Below are positions 31,074 to 31,214 of a DNA stretch of 31,214 nucleotides, piece after piece (the first letter of the stretch is position 1; the number at the start of each line of letters is the position of its first letter). The notes under the pieces were generated by a model, which saw only the letters and a program-made list of their open reading frames with translations, did no database searches and was not told where the DNA came from. This DNA is from Tritrichomonas musculus. Lineage: Eukaryota; Parabasalia; Tritrichomonadida; Tritrichomonadidae. The stretch covers positions 1 through 31,214 of the forward strand of contig JAPFFF010000209.1 of assembly GCA_039105265.1 (NCBI GenBank), read 5' to 3'. The translations under genes were made by a program, and so were the position numbers.

Positions 31074-31214
31074 TCTTTGTTTTGAAATATTTTTTATGTT
31101 CAATTATTTGACCATTTTGAGAAAATTCAGAGGAATAAAACGGTAGAAAAGTGAGTTCTTGAAAAATTTAATTTTTATCTTCATATATTAAGTTAAACAA
31201 TATTTTACAGATAT
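31074..31214. other. Upstream flank of the ankyrin gene
   Basis: AT-rich sequence upstream of the ankyrin ATG, up to the window edge. I see no exact TCAYWWY initiator close to the ATG and no other gene. Confidence 0.4.

Noticed and set aside
1-31214. tRNA, rRNA and spliceosomal introns
   Set aside because: I saw no cloverleaf, rRNA core sequence or clear trichomonad intron signals while reading; no systematic scan was possible.

Overview
The window looks like a piece of the Trichomonas vaginalis genome. It is very AT-rich and packed with intronless reading frames. It carries the repeat families that fill that genome: a mariner-type transposase relic, a MULE-type transposase with a SWIM zinc finger, an ankyrin gene of the large trichomonad family, and Maverick/Polinton elements. 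The species call rests on recognising these families by eye, since no database search was possible.

Layout. Positions 1-198 are unresolved. Positions 199-897 (minus strand) hold a mariner (Tvmar-like) transposase relic. At 1038 a Maverick-type terminus (AGTAGTATA...) begins an incomplete second Maverick; only about 2.9 kb is visible, carrying two tail- or fibre-like genes (1352-2074 and 2071-3939, minus). Positions 4189-6378 (minus) encode an AT-hook/acidic/MULE/SWIM protein whose N-terminus reads as the end of an ankyrin repeat. Positions 6424-29404 are a complete-looking Maverick of about 23 kb. It has terminal inverted repeats of about 268 and 304 bp, starts with AG, and is bounded by an exact 6-bp duplication TTTAAG (6418-6423 and 29405-29410). 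Positions 29411-31073 (minus) are the rest of an ankyrin-repeat gene. Ankyrin sequence on the same strand on both sides of the duplication shows that the Maverick landed inside a host ankyrin gene.

The Maverick carries a self-synthesising, virus-like gene set. It has a protein-primed family B DNA polymerase, a retroviral-type integrase, a FtsK/HerA-type packaging ATPase, a probable double jelly-roll major capsid protein and a candidate small jelly-roll capsid protein. It also has a long phage-tail-like fibre protein, an 87-residue basic amphipathic protein that recalls adenovirus pVI, several coiled-coil proteins, two HNH endonuclease-like genes and a KilA-N protein. I did not recognise the cysteine protease found in many Polintons. 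Gene starts are tightly packed, some divergent pairs only 14-15 bp apart, which suits the very short 5' leaders of Trichomonas. Several long frames open with TTG; I moved those starts to the first good ATG.

The most unusual parts are non-coding. A four-unit array with an exact 65-bp period (22501-22760) pairs a conserved 41-bp half with a variable half that keeps a hairpin of changing sequence. The right terminal repeat carries a 36-bp double-hairpin segment, flanked by AAAT, that the left one lacks. Similar GC-rich mini-hairpins are scattered through the element, several of them in frame inside genes. A further set of dyad-symmetric repeats lies downstream of the polymerase gene.
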